A stretch of DNA of 64,000 nucleotides from Pseudomonadota bacterium (GCA_023417315.1 JAEZFW010000083.1:1-64000), one strand, 5' to 3'. Numbered from the stretch's first letter, positions 36,294-44,295 are shown. Numbers and translations: made by a program. The notes: generated by a model not told the origin, from the letters alone.

Positions 36294-36983
36294 ATGAAGC
36301 TCAAGATGCGAAGCGCGCAAGCAGCGGGCTTGCTCGCAGCGACGGTGGCGATGGCTACATTCTCGACCTTGGCGAACGCTCAGGATGAAGCGTCCGGCTT
36401 CTACTTCGGAGCATTCGGCGGCCAGGCGTCCTACGACGCACAGGATGAGCTCGATGAGCTCTTCTTGGACGCGTTCGACTTCGCCGGGCTCGATGTCCTG
36501 GATGGCGAATCTGATCTGGATGAGGCGACCGGTTTCGGTGTCGTGGCCGGTTACAAGTTCAACCAGTACTTCGCGCTCGAAGCTTCCTACATCGATCTAG
36601 GCAGCGCTGATTATTCGGCTGAGGCATTGGTGACCGACGGATTCGTCACGTTCCCGATGGAAGTCGGCGCGTCCCTGGAAGCGAATGGTCCGGCCGTTGC
36701 GGCGGTTGGTTCGATCCCCTTGTCGGAGGCGTTCGCAATCTACGGCAAGCTCGGAATGTTCTTCGCTGACACAGAGTTGTCGGTATCGATCGAGGGTGAT
36801 GCGGTGGATCCGTTCACTGCGACATCGGAGGAAGTTTTTTACGGCGCCGGTATTGCTTGGATGATCGGCGAGCGCTTCGCGATCGATCTCGCATTCCAAC
36901 GTTTCACGGATGTCGGTGACGAAGATGAGAACGGCGAGGTGGATATCGATCTGACGACGATCGGTTTCTCTTACCGACTTTGA
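36294..36983 (+). CDS. Outer-membrane beta-barrel protein (Opa/OmpW-like)
   Basis: This 229-residue protein has a signal peptide (AAGLLAATVAMATFSTLANA) and a small eight-stranded barrel of the outer_membrane_beta-barrel type: FYFGAFGGQASYDAQDE, GFGVVAGYKFNQYFALEASY, FAIYGKLGMFF, and a final strand DLTTIGFSYRL. It is notably acidic (DELDELFLDAFD and DGESDLDEATG in the first loop). Start ATG 36294 follows GGAGATAGG. A strong hairpin terminator follows the stop codon, so it is a single-gene transcript. Function unknown beyond an envelope protein. Confidence 0.88.
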   Translation: MKLKMRSAQAAGLLAATVAMATFSTLANAQDEASGFYFGAFGGQASYDAQDELDELFLDAFDFAGLDVLDGESDLDEATGFGVVAGYKFNQYFALEASYIDLGSADYSAEALVTDGFVTFPMEVGASLEANGPAVAAVGSIPLSEAFAIYGKLGMFFADTELSVSIEGDAVDPFTATSEEVFYGAGIAWMIGERFAIDLAFQRFTDVGDEDENGEVDIDLTTIGFSYRL

Positions 36984-36990
36984 TTCGCTC

Positions 36991-37023
36991 TACGCGGGCG
37001 CGTCTCGCGCGCCCGCGTTTTCT
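36991..37023 (+). terminator. Rho-independent terminator after the barrel gene
   Basis: GCGGGCGCG-TCTC-GCGCGCCCGC followed by GTTTTCTT forms a very stable GC stem with a T-rich tail, 8 bases past the stop codon of the outer-membrane protein. Confidence 0.85.
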
Positions 37024-37068
37024 TACACTCGTTGGAGCTTCTAGATCCCGACCCAGGATCACGCCACG

Positions 37069-37124
37069 TGTAGGTCGGAATTCCTTCCGACCAAACGCGT
37101 GTCGGCTTGAAACTCGACCTACAT
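37069..37124. repeat. GTAGGTCGG-word inverted repeat, copy 1
   Basis: GTAGGTCGGAATTCCTTCCG at 37070 and GTCGGCTTGAAACTCGACCT near 37101 are mutual near reverse complements, each also internally palindromic. The second half matches the hairpin at 49579-49607 (GTCGGGTTGAAACCCGAC), so this is a dispersed intergenic family. Confidence 0.65.
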
Positions 37125-37143
37125 GCCCGTTAGGCAGCCGCCA

Positions 37144-37881
37144 TCAATCCAGCTTTCGCACCCAGATATTCCTAAAGCCCACGAGATGGCCGTGATCCTG
37201 AAGGCGGATCGAACCTTCGCCGTGTGCTTCGTACTTCGGCTCTCCTATATATGTCGTTCCACCCTTGAGCTCGACGCCATGGTGAATCAGCACGCCGTTT
37301 AGAAACACCGTCATTCGCGCGGCGGACTGCAATGTGCCATCTGCCTCGAAACGAGGCGCGATGAACACGATGTCATAGCTCTGCCATTCGCTCGCCGGGC
37401 GGGCGGCGTTCACGAGCGGGATGAATTGCTTGTAGATGGAACCCGCTTGGCCGTTCGAGTACGTGCGATTCTCGAGCGTATCGAGAACTTGGACTTCGTA
37501 GAGCTCCTGCAGGAAGACACCGCTATTCCCGCGATCCTGCCCCTTCTTCTCCGGAGGCAGCTGCGGCGTGCGCCACTCGATGTGTAACTGTACGTCGCCG
37601 AATTTCTGCTGCGTGCGAATATCGCCCGTACCAGGAGCGACGGTGAGCGCGCCATTCGCGACGATCCATTCCGCCTTCCCACCTTCCGCACGTTCCCACC
37701 CATCGAGTGTCTTGCCGTCGAACAACACGATGGCATCCGACGGCGGATCCGAAGGCTTCACGCCCGGCCGAACAAGCGGCGGCACCGGCTCCCACACTTC
37801 GGTGTCCTCGGGACGCTGCGACTCGGCGAACGCAGTCGAGGTGATCGCGAAAACAGCAAGCAACGCGAAAAGCTTCTTCAT
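37144..37881 (-). CDS. DUF1080 (3-keto-disaccharide hydrolase-like) exported protein
   Basis: This 245-residue protein has a signal peptide (KKLFALLAVFAITSTAFA) and a single DUF1080 domain, a concanavalin-like lectin/glucanase fold: IVLFDGKTLDGWERAEGGKA, LHIEWRTPQLP, GNSGVFLQELYEVQVLD, and the end GSIRLQDHGHLVGFRNIWVR. Relatives cleave 3-ketoglycosides formed by sugar 3-dehydrogenases. No oxidoreductase partner is in the window, so the role in glycoside breakdown is inferred from family only. CAGGGGA before ATG 37881 is a good ribosome-binding site. Confidence 0.9.
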   Translation of the reverse strand: MKKLFALLAVFAITSTAFAESQRPEDTEVWEPVPPLVRPGVKPSDPPSDAIVLFDGKTLDGWERAEGGKAEWIVANGALTVAPGTGDIRTQQKFGDVQLHIEWRTPQLPPEKKGQDRGNSGVFLQELYEVQVLDTLENRTYSNGQAGSIYKQFIPLVNAARPASEWQSYDIVFIAPRFEADGTLQSAARMTVFLNGVLIHHGVELKGGTTYIGEPKYEAHGEGSIRLQDHGHLVGFRNIWVRKLD

Positions 37882-37968
37882 TCTGTTGTCCCCTGACGCG
37901 AAAGCGTGTTTGTACACCGGGGAGACGCGTTTCGCTAGTCACGCGGCCCGGATTCGAGGACACAAGAT

Positions 37969-38056
37969 CTCTCGCCAAGCACGCAAAGCTGCGAAGGCCG
38001 GAGAAGAGAGCAAGTCATCGGTTCGTCCTTGGCGAGCTTCGCGTGCTTGGCGAGAG
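37969..38056. repeat. ACGCAAAG-word inverted repeat, copy 2
   Basis: Left arm 37969-37997 (CTCTCGCCAAGCACGCAAAG, CTGCGAAGG) and right arm 38027-38056 (CCTTGGCGAGCTTCGCGTGC, TTGGCGAGAG) are about 90 percent mutual reverse complements around a 29-base loop. The words match copy 1 at 4936-5157. It lies between the 3' end of apbE and the start of the DUF1080 gene, where it could end the ApbE operon transcript. Confidence 0.78.
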
Positions 38057-38077
38057 TCTTGCTTTCTCGTTACGCCC

Positions 38078-39016
38078 TCACTGCAGCCAGAACTTCACGC
38101 CCTGCTCTCGAAGGAAGCTCTCTGCGTCAGCACCGCGCAGTAGCGCGAGTGTGGTGAGCGTGCCTGCTTGCGTGCAAGTGTCGGCGAGTACAGTGACGGC
38201 GCGTGGAGCCTTTGGAACCGGCCAGCCCGTGCGCGCATCGAGCACGTGAGAGAACCGCACGCCGTCCTTCAGCAGATACCGTCGTGCATCTCCACTCGTC
38301 GCGAGCGCACCGGTCCGCAAGAGAATCGTCTTCGTGCTCGCATCAGAGCGATCGCACGCTTCGACTCCGACGATCCACGGCTTGCCATCGCGCCTAGCAG
38401 TCCGCAGCGCCCCGTCACCGCCAAAGTTCACGAGACAACTGACGCCGGGTGCAATTGCGTGCGCCGCGTTCACAGCCATGTCGACGGCGTACTCCTTGCC
38501 AATCCCGCCGAAATCGATCTGCATCCCAGGTCGCATCTTCAATACGGGCCGCTTCCACTCCACCCTCTCCCAACCGACGAGTGAACGCAGCGCTTCGACC
38601 TGCTCTTGCGACGGCACCCGATCGCTGCCATCGAAGACCCAGCATCTGCGCAGCACGCCAGAGGTGATGTCGAACGCGCCGCCTGACAGATGCGTCAGCT
38701 TCGCTGCGAAGTCGATGAGGTTTGCTGTCTCCTCATCAACCGTAACTGCCGCTCCATCGCTCGTATTGATTCGATCGACGATGTTGCCGCTGCGATAACG
38801 ACTGTACTTGCATTCGATTCGCCACGCGCAATGGGCGACGGCGCGTGTAATCGCCCTCGCCACAGATTCGTCGATCGACTCGATCAACACCTCGCATGGC
38901 GAGGCCATCGCGGTGAAGCGTCCGATCCAATGATCGCCGTCGAAGGACAGCGTGAACCGTTCCCGTTCAAGCGAGTCGCCTTCGCTCTGCACTCGCACCG
39001 ACGCCCCTGCGCTCAT
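38078..39016 (-). CDS. apbE: ApbE-family FAD:protein FMN transferase (divergent)
   Basis: ApbE attaches FMN from FAD to a Thr/Ser of target proteins on the outer side of the inner membrane. This 312-residue member shows FTAMASPCEVLIE, the flavin-binding core SGGAFDITSGVLRRCW and QIDFGGIGKEYAVD, and the end segment SHVLDARTGWPVPKAPRAVT. The usual metal site AD-A-L-(A/S)-T is replaced by QAGTLTT, with Gly in the place of Asp. No signal peptide is seen, although most ApbE enzymes are exported; the first in-frame start (39064) gives none either. It is the last gene of the DUF3570 set, 4 bases after that stop. Whether it is an active transferase is uncertain. Confidence 0.85.
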   Translation of the reverse strand: MSAGASVRVQSEGDSLERERFTLSFDGDHWIGRFTAMASPCEVLIESIDESVARAITRAVAHCAWRIECKYSRYRSGNIVDRINTSDGAAVTVDEETANLIDFAAKLTHLSGGAFDITSGVLRRCWVFDGSDRVPSQEQVEALRSLVGWERVEWKRPVLKMRPGMQIDFGGIGKEYAVDMAVNAAHAIAPGVSCLVNFGGDGALRTARRDGKPWIVGVEACDRSDASTKTILLRTGALATSGDARRYLLKDGVRFSHVLDARTGWPVPKAPRAVTVLADTCTQAGTLTTLALLRGADAESFLREQGVKFWLQ

Positions 39017-39020
39017 GACG

Positions 39021-40331
39021 CTACAAGCTGAACCGATATCCAAACTGCAGGATGACGGCACCAAGATCGGGGTACTGCTCGCGGCTCGCTTGATTGCCGA
39101 TGATCTGCTCGCTCGGGATGTCGCCGCTTTGTTGGTAGTACTCGAGGCGCGCGTTCCACTCGCTGCCCGAGGCGTTGCGATGCCCGAACTTCACACCGAC
39201 CGTCGTCGCATCGAAGCTGCCCAAGCGAAAATCAGCTGACGCGAACTCGGGCAGCGGTTCGGTCGCAAACAGGCTCGAGCGATAGAAATCCGCTTCGCTC
39301 TGCGTGTAGTAGCGAAGCAGCGGCTCGACATAGCTCGAAGCGCCGATCGGCCAGCGCAGCCGCGTTTCGAGCGTATGCGAGTCGATGTTCCAGTCATCCG
39401 TCATGTAGCGATAGGAGACATGCAGCACCGGTGCACCGAAGGCATGCTTCACCTCCGAGTAGAGGCTGTGTTTCGCTCGGCTGTCGGGGCGGCTTTCGAA
39501 TCTATACACACCATTCGGTCCCTCCCCCATCGGCACGCGCGTCAACGTATCGCCGGTGAGCGGATCGACGACGCTCAAGATCTTGTACGGATCGTTCAAG
39601 TAGCCGCTCGAGTTGCTGTACGAATAGTTCACTCGCAGGATCGTCGTCCGAGTGAGCACCTGCGTGACCCCAAGCAACAAATCCACGACATCCTTACTGT
39701 CCGTGCCGAGCTTGTTGGAGTGATCGCCGACATCGAGCATCTCGGAAAGCGGAATAGGCGCGCCACCGACCGGCTCGATGTCATCTTGTGAGTAGGCAAG
39801 CCCGAGACTGAGCGTCGTATTGCGCTTGTTGAAGTCGCGGGACAGCCAGAGGTTCGCGCCGAGGTGCGTGTAGTCGTACTCCGTCGAGAACCCGGCCCCG
39901 GCCGAGAACGTGTAGAGCCGTCCGAGAGGCTGCGTCCATGCGACATTGAGCGCGTAGCGCGTATCGAGGAATGTATCGTCGAGCGGAATCTCTCCTGGCA
40001 AAGTCGTGTACGTCGCATTGCCGGAGGGGCTCGTGAAGGTTTGCGGTCGATCCAATGCAATGGCCCCGCTCGCCGATGCGCCCGTCAAGGTGTCCGCGGT
40101 CAATGTAAGCCCAAGCGAACGCTCATCGGAGAACGCGCGTTTGGCTGCGATCGATGCGCTCACATCTTGAACGCGATCGTCGTCCTCTGCGTAGTACAAC
40201 AGTGCAGAGTCGAAGGACCAACCTTCGACCTCATCGGCGACCGCAGGACTTGCGGTCGATCCGAGCAGCGCACAACTTGCTGCCGTCAGCGCGGCACTGA
40301 TGTTCCGACCACTCTTCGATTCGTCGCTCAT
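39021..40331 (-). CDS. DUF3570 beta-barrel with ApbE-type flavinylation motif
   Basis: This 436-residue protein has an Ala-rich export segment (about 12-32) and then alternating amphipathic strands to an aromatic C-terminus (AVILQFGYRFSL), the classic signal of an outer-membrane beta-barrel. The family is DUF3570. Residues 80-86 read DTLTGAS, matching the D-x-x-(S/T)-G-A-(T/S) motif at which ApbE links FMN in proteins such as NqrB and NqrC; T83 would be the acceptor. With apbE directly downstream, I infer a covalently flavinylated envelope protein. A hairpin (40403-40420) lies in the 114-base gap before it, perhaps tuning expression relative to the upstream genes. Confidence 0.87.
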   Translation of the reverse strand: MSDESKSGRNISAALTAASCALLGSTASPAVADEVEGWSFDSALLYYAEDDDRVQDVSASIAAKRAFSDERSLGLTLTADTLTGASASGAIALDRPQTFTSPSGNATYTTLPGEIPLDDTFLDTRYALNVAWTQPLGRLYTFSAGAGFSTEYDYTHLGANLWLSRDFNKRNTTLSLGLAYSQDDIEPVGGAPIPLSEMLDVGDHSNKLGTDSKDVVDLLLGVTQVLTRTTILRVNYSYSNSSGYLNDPYKILSVVDPLTGDTLTRVPMGEGPNGVYRFESRPDSRAKHSLYSEVKHAFGAPVLHVSYRYMTDDWNIDSHTLETRLRWPIGASSYVEPLLRYYTQSEADFYRSSLFATEPLPEFASADFRLGSFDATTVGVKFGHRNASGSEWNARLEYYQQSGDIPSEQIIGNQASREQYPDLGAVILQFGYRFSL

Positions 40332-40402
40332 GCGTCGCTTCACCTTGTTTTGAAATCCGCTCTTCAATGGGAGCCGGACCTTCGACCTGCTTTCTCTCTG
40401 AA

Positions 40403-40420
40403 TCCCGTTCTCCAACGGGA
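40403..40420. other. Small perfect hairpin upstream of the DUF3570 gene
   Basis: TCCCGTT-CTCC-AACGGGA forms a 7-bp stem in the gap between the DUF4266 and DUF3570 genes. A looser relative (TCTTCAATGGGAGCC) lies 40 bases nearer the DUF3570 start. It may protect or attenuate the operon mRNA; there is no T-run on either side. Confidence 0.45.
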
Positions 40421-40445
40421 TACGGCCAAGACCTCCGGTGTTGGC

Positions 40446-40661
40446 CTAGTTGCAGCCGCAGCCACCGCCGCCGAAGCCGCGTCCGCCGCTGGAGGCTTCC
40501 TTACTGAAATAGATGTGATCGTCGAGTGCCGCGTCGAGCGGATCGGCATCGAGCGACATCTCGGGGCGAGCGAGCACGTCGCGCTGCCAGGGTTCGACAC
40601 CCAGATGAGCGCAGCCGCCGATCACACCGCTCGCAAGCAAAAGGAACACGATTTTCTTCAC
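40446..40661 (-). CDS. DUF4266 small lipoprotein with CGC tail
   Basis: This 71-residue protein has a lipoprotein signal (FLLLASGVIGGC, acylated Cys17), leaving a mature peptide of 55 residues. The body contains EPWQRDVLARPEMSLD and HIYFSKEASSGG, and the end is GGRGFGGGGCGCN, the DUF4266 hallmark. Two cysteines one residue apart in a glycine-rich tail could bind metal, form disulfides, or be modified. It lies 15 bases from the TlpA gene, whose CxxC thioredoxin could act on those cysteines. Family function is unknown. Confidence 0.88.
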   Translation of the reverse strand: MKKIVFLLLASGVIGGCAHLGVEPWQRDVLARPEMSLDADPLDAALDDHIYFSKEASSGGRGFGGGGCGCN

Positions 40662-40676
40662 GACGATGACTCCTAG

Positions 40677-41171
40677 TCAGCGCGCAGCTTGGATGTCCCG
40701 CTGCAACAGCTTCACGATTTCGGCTTCGCGCTCCGCCCGCGTCGCCTGCTTGAATCCAATGTGCGAGCTCACGAGCTCACCGTTCGGGCCGAAAATGAAG
40801 GAGCTCGGCATCCCCATCAGCTGGTACTTCGTCGCAAGCGCGCCTCGTGGGTCGTAGATGATCTCGAAGCGAGCCGGAACATCTCTCAAGAATCGATCTG
40901 CCGCTGCGCGTTCCTGATCTACGTTCACGCCGAGGATGACGAGACCGTCATCCACGTACCGCTGGTGAAGGTCGTTGAGCCATGGAAAGGATTGACGACA
41001 CGGTGCGCACCATGACGCCCAGAAATCGAGGATGACGACTTTGCCTCGATAGCGGGCTAGATCGAGCGGCTCCTGCGCTCGAGCGTACGAGCCTGCCAAT
41101 CCGAGGTAGCAAACCAAGAACGCGCCCAAGAGGCGCAAGCCGAACCCGCTAGGAAGCTTGATGGTGCTCAT
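40677..41171 (-). CDS. TlpA-like periplasmic thioredoxin
   Basis: This 164-residue exported thioredoxin has a signal or anchor (LRLLGAFLVCYLGLAGSYAR), a redox-active CAPC in ILDFWASWCAPCRQSFPWL, and the TlpA/ResA-type insertion (VDQERAAADRFLRD, then FEIIYDPRGALATKYQLMGM with the cis-proline region MPSSFIF). Such proteins keep cysteines of envelope proteins reduced. In this gene set the obvious client is the CGC tail of the DUF4266 lipoprotein. ATG 41171 directly precedes the signal peptide; the frame is open to 41222. Confidence 0.93.
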   Translation of the reverse strand: MSTIKLPSGFGLRLLGAFLVCYLGLAGSYARAQEPLDLARYRGKVVILDFWASWCAPCRQSFPWLNDLHQRYVDDGLVILGVNVDQERAAADRFLRDVPARFEIIYDPRGALATKYQLMGMPSSFIFGPNGELVSSHIGFKQATRAEREAEIVKLLQRDIQAAR

Positions 41172-41233
41172 TTCTACGTGTGTGATTCCCGCTTGTGCGT
41201 GAGACGCTGTGGTTGGACGCAATCAATCGCGGT

Positions 41234-41545
41234 TCATGCGGGGTCTGGGACTGGATGCTCGGCTCTGAGATCGAGCACGAGGTTGTAGAGTGCAACGAGC
41301 GCGGGGAAAAGATTGGAAAGCACGCCTACCGAGTCGTTGCGTCCGAAGATGAAGTAGGACAGCAGCAAGACACTGCCGGTCAGGCTCATGATCCAGAACG
41401 TCCGGGGAATCACCGGCTGGCCCCGCGCATGCGTCGCGATAACTTGCACGAACCATCGGCCGGCAAAGAGGAGAACGCCGAGGTACCCCACCAGCTTCCA
41501 CCCGGTAATCGGGACACCGAACAATTCGCCCAAGACCTCGTTCAT
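41234..41545 (-). CDS. LABN-domain membrane protein
   Basis: This 103-residue protein has three hydrophobic helices (WKLVGYLGVLLFAGRWFVQV, FWIMSLTGSVLLLSYFIFG, LSNLFPALVALYNLVLDL) and matches the lipid-A-disaccharide-synthase N-terminal domain (LABN, PF07578), which is also found alone near glycolipid genes. GGAGGGA gives a strong ribosome-binding site for ATG 41545. It is 62 bases upstream of tlpA in the same direction and may open the DUF3570/ApbE operon, or be independent. Function unknown. Confidence 0.85.
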   Translation of the reverse strand: MNEVLGELFGVPITGWKLVGYLGVLLFAGRWFVQVIATHARGQPVIPRTFWIMSLTGSVLLLSYFIFGRNDSVGVLSNLFPALVALYNLVLDLRAEHPVPDPA

Positions 41546-41607
41546 ACTCGTCCCTCCGCCAGCCACGGTGTAGGACGATAGGGTGCGGCCGGATCAATCG
41601 CGCAGAA

Positions 41608-41713
41608 CGAGTGACAACGTGACGGGTGACGGAGTGACGAAGTCAGAAATGGGGCTCCTTGACGTCTGAACCTCTGACTGGGTCACCCCGTCACCTCGTC
41701 ACTCCTTCACTCG
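41608..41713. repeat. GTGACG-word inverted repeat, copy 1
   Basis: Left arm 41608-41646 (CGAGTGACAACGTGACGGGT, GACGGAGTGACGAAGTCAG) and right arm 41674-41713 (CTGACTGGGTCACCCCGTCA, CCTCGTCACTCCTTCACTCG) are near reverse complements around a 27-base loop. Each arm is four or five copies of a 7-8 base GTGACGG word. It sits between the LABN gene and the divergent ECF sigma gene. Confidence 0.8.
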
Positions 41714-41787
41714 ATCAAGGTGTCTGCGATTGCTTGTGACGACTCCAACCGTCCAACGTGGGACCGGGTCATCAATGGAACCTTAAG

Positions 41788-42405
41788 GTGTCGAGCGAAG
41801 CCGAGTTGATCCGCAGGATGCTGGCGGGAGAGGAGCGTGCGTTCAGCACCTTCTTCGAGAATTATTTCCCGCGGGTGTATCGATTTGCGCTGCCTCGCCT
41901 GAACGGGGATGTCGAAGCCGCGAAAGAGGTCGTGCAGACGACGATGATCAAGGCGATTCGAAGCATGGCCGGCTATCGCGGCGAGGCTGCGATGTTCACA
42001 TGGCTCTGCCAGATATGCCGGCGGCAGATCGTCGACCACTTGCGATCGCACCGTCGTCAATCGGACCGCGTCGTCATGATCGAAGACAGCCCGGAAATTC
42101 AGACGGTACTGGAATCGCTCGAGGCACCCGCCGAGAGCGAACCTGCACAGAGCTACAGCCGTAGCGAAACACGCCAGCTCATTCAATCGGTGCTCGATCG
42201 ATTACCTGCGCGCTACGGCGATGTGCTGGAGTGGAAGTATGTCGAGGGCAGATCGGTCGAAGAAATCGGGGAACGTTTGGGCGTCGGTCACACCGCCGCT
42301 CAATCGATGTTGGCGCGGGCTCGTACCGCATTCAGAGAAGCACTAGAGACGGTATTCGGCCAAGACACGGCGGACGTCCTTGCGAGCATGCGCGGCGAAG
42401 GGTGA
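41788..42405 (+). CDS. ECF-type RNA polymerase sigma factor
   Basis: This 205-residue sigma-70-family factor has region 2 (RAFSTFFENYFPRVYRFALP, AAKEVVQTTMIKAIRSMAGY, RGEAAMFTWLCQICRRQIVD) and region 4 (VLDRLPARYGDVLEWKYVEG, SVEEIGERLGVGHTAAQSML), joined by a longer than usual linker (about 95-135). GTG 41788 gives the expected N-terminus; an upstream GTG at 41758 is in frame. FecR starts 5 bases after its stop. It probably directs transcription of the STN-bearing receptor at 44296 after signalling through FecR. Confidence 0.92.
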   Translation: MSSEAELIRRMLAGEERAFSTFFENYFPRVYRFALPRLNGDVEAAKEVVQTTMIKAIRSMAGYRGEAAMFTWLCQICRRQIVDHLRSHRRQSDRVVMIEDSPEIQTVLESLEAPAESEPAQSYSRSETRQLIQSVLDRLPARYGDVLEWKYVEGRSVEEIGERLGVGHTAAQSMLARARTAFREALETVFGQDTADVLASMRGEG

Positions 42406-42409
42406 GCTC

Positions 42410-43408
42410 ATGAATGAAATACACGATAGCCAGGAAGATGAGGCGCGCATCGAAGCCCTGCTCCGTGGCGCCGGACCGCGCGTCGTTCCCCCTGCGGATC
42501 TCGCGGAGGAAGTGCGCGCAGCAGTGCATCAGGAATGGCAACAGCTAGTCGCACACCGCACACGACATCGGCGGGTGCGATGGTTGGCTGCGGCCGCCTC
42601 GCTCGGTGCAATCGTCATGACAGGTATCGCGACGATGGTAGCGACGGCCGATGCACCGCAGATGGCGATCGCGATGCGCATCGACGGCCCCGTGACTCGC
42701 GATGCGGGCTGGTTGCATCCAGCACGCGCGGTGTCCGCACAGGGATCGGTGTACGTGGGCGATCGGATCGAGACTGCTCCCGATTCGCGTGCTGCCTTCG
42801 TCGTCGACAATGGGATCTCGCTACGCATCGATGTCGCATCTCAAGTGCGTCTCGTCGATGCCAATCGAATCATGTTGGAACAGGGCGCTGTCTACGTCGA
42901 TGTAGAACCCGGCACGCACGAGGGCGCCACGTTCGTCGTGGCCACCCAGCGCGGCACGGTGCGCCATATCGGTACGCAATATGAGGTCCGAAGTGCCGGT
43001 CACAGGATCGAAGTGAGCGTACGAGAAGGTCGCGTCATCATCGACTCGAGCGGCAGATTGCATGAGGGACGAGCGGGCGAACAGCTCGCAATCGACAACG
43101 AAGGCGTCGTTGCACGCTCGACGCTCGGCGAGAGCGATGCGCCATGGCAGTGGATTCATGCGATCGCGCCCACGTTCGAGATCGAGAACCGCTCGCTCGG
43201 GGAGTTCTTGAGCTGGTTCTCGCGCGAGACCGGTCAATCCGTGGAGTTCGCAAGCCCGCAACTCGCGCAGGATGCCCAGCGCACGATCCTGCGTGGGTCG
43301 ATTCAAGGCCTCGAGCCGCGCGCCGCCCTCGAGACCGTGCTCGCTACCAGTAATCTCGCGCTCGTCGCTACAGATCAGGGTACGCTTCTCGTGCAAGCGC
43401 GCGACTGA
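42410..43408 (+). CDS. FecR-family anti-sigma regulator
   Basis: This 332-residue membrane regulator has a cytoplasmic N-terminus (RIEALLRGAGPRVVPPADLA) that should bind the sigma factor, one transmembrane helix (WLAAAASLGAIVMTGIATMV, about 56-76), a FecR beta domain (VYVGDRIETAPDSRAAFVVD, QGAVYVDVEPGTHEGATFVV) and a C-terminal STN-like subdomain (TFEIENRSLGEFLSWFSRET). In the FecIRA scheme it senses the STN domain of the partner TonB receptor and releases the sigma factor. ATG 42410 follows GGTGAG; the sigma stop is 4 bases upstream. Confidence 0.93.
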   Translation: MNEIHDSQEDEARIEALLRGAGPRVVPPADLAEEVRAAVHQEWQQLVAHRTRHRRVRWLAAAASLGAIVMTGIATMVATADAPQMAIAMRIDGPVTRDAGWLHPARAVSAQGSVYVGDRIETAPDSRAAFVVDNGISLRIDVASQVRLVDANRIMLEQGAVYVDVEPGTHEGATFVVATQRGTVRHIGTQYEVRSAGHRIEVSVREGRVIIDSSGRLHEGRAGEQLAIDNEGVVARSTLGESDAPWQWIHAIAPTFEIENRSLGEFLSWFSRETGQSVEFASPQLAQDAQRTILRGSIQGLEPRAALETVLATSNLALVATDQGTLLVQARD

Positions 43409-43559
43409 TCGTTCGACATCTACGCCCTCGCCTCCACCTTGAATTTCCCGTGCGGATATCCGGCGGGCACGAGCCGCTGCCGTCAGGCAACATCGAGCGT
43501 GTAGAGTACGCAGACCATCGGTTTGCTTACTCTTCATCTCTCGAAAGGGCTCGTGTGCC

Positions 43560-44258
43560 ATGCCTGCACGTCATCGCGAAAGACACCGCACACAGCGAAC
43601 CGGCTGGCTTCGCGCAGCCGTGCTCGGTGCGAACGATGGCATCGTATCCACCGCAAGCTTGATCGTGGGAGTCGCCTCGTCGGGCGCAAGTCGCAACGTG
43701 GTGCTGACTGCGGGCATTGCAGGTCTCGTCGCAGGCGCGATGTCCATGGCCGCCGGCGAATACGTGTCCGTCAGCACGCAAGCCGACACCGAACGGGCCG
43801 ACTTGGATCGCGAACGGCGCGAGCTCGAAACCGATGTCGAATCGGAACGTCGAGAGCTTGCCGGTATCTACATGAAGCGCGGCCTCGATGCGCCACTCGC
43901 ACGTGAGGTGGCAGAGCAGCTGATGGAACACGATGCACTCGGGGCACACGCTCGCGATGAGCTCGGCATCTCGGAGGCATTGAAGGCTCGACCGATTCAA
44001 GCAGCGCTCACCTCGGCAGTCACGTTTGCCGCAGGCGCAGCAGTGCCGCTCGTCTGCGTACTGCTGTCGACTCGCGCAATGCTTCCTTATGCGACCGGCG
44101 CCGTCGCGCTCATCTGTCTCGCCGGTTTGGGTGCACTTGCAGCGCGAGCCGGCGGCGCTTCCCCCGTGCGCGGGTCGGTTCGCGTCATCGTCTGGGGAAC
44201 GCTCGCAATGCTGATCACCGGCGCGATCGGCTCGTTGTTCGGCACCCATCCTGCATAA
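43560..44258 (+). CDS. VIT1/CCC1-family metal transporter
   Basis: This 232-residue protein belongs to the VIT1/CCC1 family, which moves Fe(II) or Mn(II) out of the cytoplasm (into vacuoles in eukaryotes). It has the signature AVLGANDGIVSTASLIVGVA, AGLVAGAMSMAAGEYVSVST, an amphipathic acidic metal-binding segment (DTERADLDRERRELETDVES, then YMKRGLD), and three C-terminal helices (VTFAAGAAVPLVCVLLSTRA and following). It lies inside the sigma/FecR/TonB-receptor locus, in the same direction, 150 bases after fecR. This suggests the receptor takes up a metal or metal complex and VIT removes excess; that link is inferred. Confidence 0.93.
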   Translation: MPARHRERHRTQRTGWLRAAVLGANDGIVSTASLIVGVASSGASRNVVLTAGIAGLVAGAMSMAAGEYVSVSTQADTERADLDRERRELETDVESERRELAGIYMKRGLDAPLAREVAEQLMEHDALGAHARDELGISEALKARPIQAALTSAVTFAAGAAVPLVCVLLSTRAMLPYATGAVALICLAGLGALAARAGGASPVRGSVRVIVWGTLAMLITGAIGSLFGTHPA

Positions 44259-44295
44259 CCGCAAGCGACAAGCGGACAGACCCCAATGCGGTAAC

